64,000 bases of DNA from Aulosira sp. FACHB-615 (GTDB lineage: Bacteria; Cyanobacteriota; Cyanobacteriia; Cyanobacteriales; Nostocaceae): contig NZ_JACJSE010000023.1 in NCBI RefSeq assembly GCF_014698045.1, positions 38,357 through 102,356 of the forward strand, in the 5' to 3' direction. Shown here piece by piece: positions 62,044-64,000 of this stretch (position 1 is the stretch's first letter; each line of letters begins with the position of its first letter). The translations under genes and the position numbers were made by a program. The notes beneath the pieces are model-generated. The model did not search any database. It worked only from the letters and a program-made list of their open reading frames with translations, and was not told the DNA's origin.

Positions 62044-62484
62044 GAATGGTGTAATACCATTTCACTTTAAAAATGATACAGACATGAAAGCAGCGCCTCG
62101 ACTTCTCCTGACGGAGACGCTGCGCGAACGCTCGGCGACCGGAATCAGAGTTGCAGAGGAGTGATTTGTATCAGTAATTTCGTGAATTGGTGTAAGGGTT
62201 GAGGGGTGAAAAATTCATACACAATTCTTTCCTGGTTGAATTTATTTTTGCGTTCTTTAAGTAATAGCCATTGGTATTTACTCATCACTCATTACTCCTT
62301 CCAAAACTGTATGAATAAAAAATGGGTAAATCTTATCAAAGTCAACACCCTACCCTCGTACCCTTGCTCAAACCCTTGATTTTTCGTCTCACTGCGTAAG
62401 TCCTAATTCAAAGAAAAAGGCTCTTGTCGTAAAACAAGAGCCTTTTAAAAATTCGATTGTCAGTGATGAAAAAAGGACTTCAAC
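62044..62484. other. Intergenic region ending at psbC terminator
   Basis: About 441 bases with no gene. It holds a repeat fragment GACGGAGACGCTGCGCGAAC (about 62112-62131), a solo TGCGTAAGTCCT end of the small element (about 62394-62405) and the psbC terminator. Confidence 0.55.
62414..62447 (-). terminator. Rho-independent terminator of psbC
   Basis: A 13-base-pair stem AAAAGGCTCTTGT (62415-62427) and ACAAGAGCCTTTT (62434-62446) with a six-base loop lies 38 bases beyond the psbC stop. On the minus strand it ends in TTTTTCTTTG. Confidence 0.85.
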
Positions 62485-63873
62485 TTAGTCGAGGTCATTC
62501 ATGAACATTACTGGTTCGTTCTCACGGTCGATACCTTTCTCGAAACCACCAGCAGCAGCACGAGCGCGACCCGCGTGCCACAAGTGACCTACTAGGAAGA
62601 AGAATCCTAATACGAAGTGAGAAGTAGACAACCATGCACGAGGAGATACATAGTTGAAAGAGTTGATTTCAGTTGCAACACCACCTACAGAGTTCAAAGA
62701 ACCCAGAGGAGCGTGAGTCATGTATTCAGCAGCGCGGCGAGCTTGCCAAGGCTGAATATCGTTCTTGATTTTGTCTAAGTCCAGACCGTTAGGGCCACGT
62801 AGAGGCTCTAACCAGGGGCCTTGGAAATCCCAGAAGCGCATGGTTTCACCACCGAAGATGATTTCACCAGAAGGAGAGCGCATCAAGTATTTACCTAGAC
62901 CGGTGGGGCCTTGAGCAGAACCAACGTTAGCACCCAAGCGTTGGTCACGAATTAAGAAGGTTAAAGCTTGTGCTTGAGAAGCTTCAGGGCCTGTGGGGCC
63001 GAAGAATTCGCTGGGGTAAACGGTGTTGTTGTACCAAACCATACAAGAAGCGATAAAGCCCATTAAGGACAATGCGCCTAAGCTGTAGGAAAGGTAAGCT
63101 TCACCAGACCAGATAAAGGCACGACGCGCCCAAGCGAAAGGCTTGGTGAAGATGTGCCAAATACCACCAGAGATACAAATTAATGCAATCCAGATGTGAC
63201 CGCCAACTACGTCTTCCAAGTTATTAACGCTGACAATCCAACCTTCGCCACCAAAAGGAGCTTTGATCAGATAGCCAAAGATAACTGCTGGGTTGAGTGT
63301 TGGGTTTGTAATGACGCGCACATCACCACCACCAGGAGCCCAGGTGTCGTAGAGACCACCGAAGAACATCGCCTTCAGCACTAACAGCAACGCACCAGAA
63401 CCTAAGATGATCAGGTGGAAGCCGATGATGTTGGTCATCTTGTTTTTGTCTTTCCAGTCATAACCAAAGAAGGAAGAATACTCTTCTAAGGTTTCTGGGC
63501 CGCGAACTGCGTGATAGATACCACCAAAACCCAGGACTGCGGAAGAAATTAGGTGGAGTACACCAACTACGAAGTAGGGGAAGGTGTCAATTACTTCACC
63601 ACCAGCGCCTACACCCCAACCTAAAGTAGCGAGGTGAGGTAGCAGAATTAAGCCCTGTTCGTACATAGGCTTTTCTGGGATAAAGTGAGCAACTTCAAAT
63701 AATGTCATTGCTCCAGCCCAGAAGACAATTAAGCCAGCATGAGCAACGTGAGCGCCTAGCAGTTTACCAGACAGGTTAATCAAACGAGCGTTACCAGACC
63801 ACCAAGCAAAACCGGTGGATTCTTGGTCACGACCGCCACCCATAACTGCGGGTCTATTAGAGAGCGTTACCAC
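62485..63873 (-). CDS. psbC: Photosystem II CP43 protein
   Basis: CP43 is the chlorophyll-binding inner antenna of photosystem II, in the thylakoid membrane. The product is 462 residues with six membrane helices carrying chlorophyll-ligating histidines (e.g. LGAHVAHAGLIVFW, GVLHLISSAVLGFGGIYHAV, HFVLGFFFLVGHLWHAGRAR). The lumenal loop has GGETMRFWDFQGPW, whose Glu and Arg contact the Mn4CaO5 cluster. The start is GTG at 63873 with AGGAGG upstream. The gene begins within psbD (17-base overlap), the widely conserved psbD-psbC arrangement, and ends at a clear terminator. Confidence 0.98.
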   Translation of the reverse strand: MVTLSNRPAVMGGGRDQESTGFAWWSGNARLINLSGKLLGAHVAHAGLIVFWAGAMTLFEVAHFIPEKPMYEQGLILLPHLATLGWGVGAGGEVIDTFPYFVVGVLHLISSAVLGFGGIYHAVRGPETLEEYSSFFGYDWKDKNKMTNIIGFHLIILGSGALLLVLKAMFFGGLYDTWAPGGGDVRVITNPTLNPAVIFGYLIKAPFGGEGWIVSVNNLEDVVGGHIWIALICISGGIWHIFTKPFAWARRAFIWSGEAYLSYSLGALSLMGFIASCMVWYNNTVYPSEFFGPTGPEASQAQALTFLIRDQRLGANVGSAQGPTGLGKYLMRSPSGEIIFGGETMRFWDFQGPWLEPLRGPNGLDLDKIKNDIQPWQARRAAEYMTHAPLGSLNSVGGVATEINSFNYVSPRAWLSTSHFVLGFFFLVGHLWHAGRARAAAGGFEKGIDRENEPVMFMNDLD

Positions 63874-64000
63874 GAGGTAATACCTCCTCAGGGAATATAA
63901 ATTGTTCGTGGGGCTGGTCTTGAGGAGCCATCCAAGCGCGGATACCCTCGTTCAGCAAAATGTTTTTGGTATAGAAAGTTTCAAATTCTGGGTCTTCGGC
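63857..64000 (-). CDS. psbD: Photosystem II D2 protein, C-terminal end (partial)
   Basis: The last 47 codons of psbD are in the window, reading AEDPEFETFYTKNILLNEG and RAWMAPQDQPHEQFIFPEE to the terminal LPRGNAL. D2 is a core reaction-centre subunit of photosystem II. Its final codons overlap the psbC start by 17 bases, so psbD and psbC form an overlapping cotranscribed pair. The rest of the gene lies beyond the right edge. Confidence 0.97.
   Translation of the reverse strand, partial: AEDPEFETFYTKNILLNEGIRAWMAPQDQPHEQFIFPEEVLPRGNAL

Noticed and set aside
63857..63873. Overlap of psbD and psbC as possible frameshift
   Set aside because: The 17-base overlap with a GTG start is the normal arrangement in cyanobacteria and plastids.
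1..64000. tRNA, rRNA and transposase genes
   Set aside because: None could be recognised by eye; the small inverted-repeat elements have no transposase in the window.

Overview
The window is chromosomal DNA of a filamentous, probably heterocyst-forming cyanobacterium of the Nostoc/Calothrix/Tolypothrix type. This rests on the photosystem II genes psbU, psbC and the 3' end of psbD. It also rests on cyanobacterial families (DUF3120, the TIGR03279 radical SAM protein), very frequent GCGATCGC (HIP1) octamers, and dense short dispersed repeats such as GGGGAGT tracts and small terminal-inverted-repeat elements. The genus is inferred; no rRNA or tRNA gene was seen.

Layout. 1-6300: a gene start cut by the window edge, a structured repeat, a TPR lipoprotein, RNase D, a methyltransferase, cysH (sulfur assimilation), a three-repeat CRISPR-like array with no cas genes, and a DUF6438/DUF6174 secreted protein. 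6387-14029: a three-gene signalling cluster on the minus strand (CBS + ten-PAS histidine kinase, receiver-EAL regulator, receiver-kinase hybrid). 14815-20286: GHL10 glycosyl-hydrolase-like protein, TIGR03279 radical SAM protein, uppP. 20759-27841: DUF3120 membrane protein, a homologue of plant pathogen-related proteins, psbU, nadB, mazG, aldehyde dehydrogenase. 28361-37051: a large membrane-anchored repeat protein, thioredoxin, a CobW-like P-loop protein plus two metallophosphoesterases behind a Fur/Zur-like palindrome, and a DUF488 + unknown gene pair. 37233-47378: metH, a SERYE-repeat zinc-ribbon protein, lepB, panB, a propeller protein, pnp. 48002-52636: an SNF2 helicase carrying a LAGLIDADG intein inside Walker A. 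53005-62043: a small conserved protein, a TPR/STAND NTPase/WD40 protein split into two ORFs, an AAA-type ATPase, a SWIM zinc-finger protein and a Trypco1-like small protein. 62485-64000: psbC and the end of psbD.

The main non-textbook signals are these. (1) A repeat at about 247-430 and 58751-58960 whose nested stems are kept by compensatory changes between copies. (2) Repeated in-frame colonisation of conserved genes (metH, SNF2, the STAND gene) by intergenic repeat sequence. (3) A STAND-type NTPase whose Walker A and Walker B halves lie in different frames, separated by a G-rich slippage-prone tract and a twelve-unit heptapeptide repeat. (4) The ATPase/STAND/Trypco1 neighbourhood, which looks like an accessory conflict or signalling module inserted between the SNF2 and SWIM genes. 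Function in (4) is inference.
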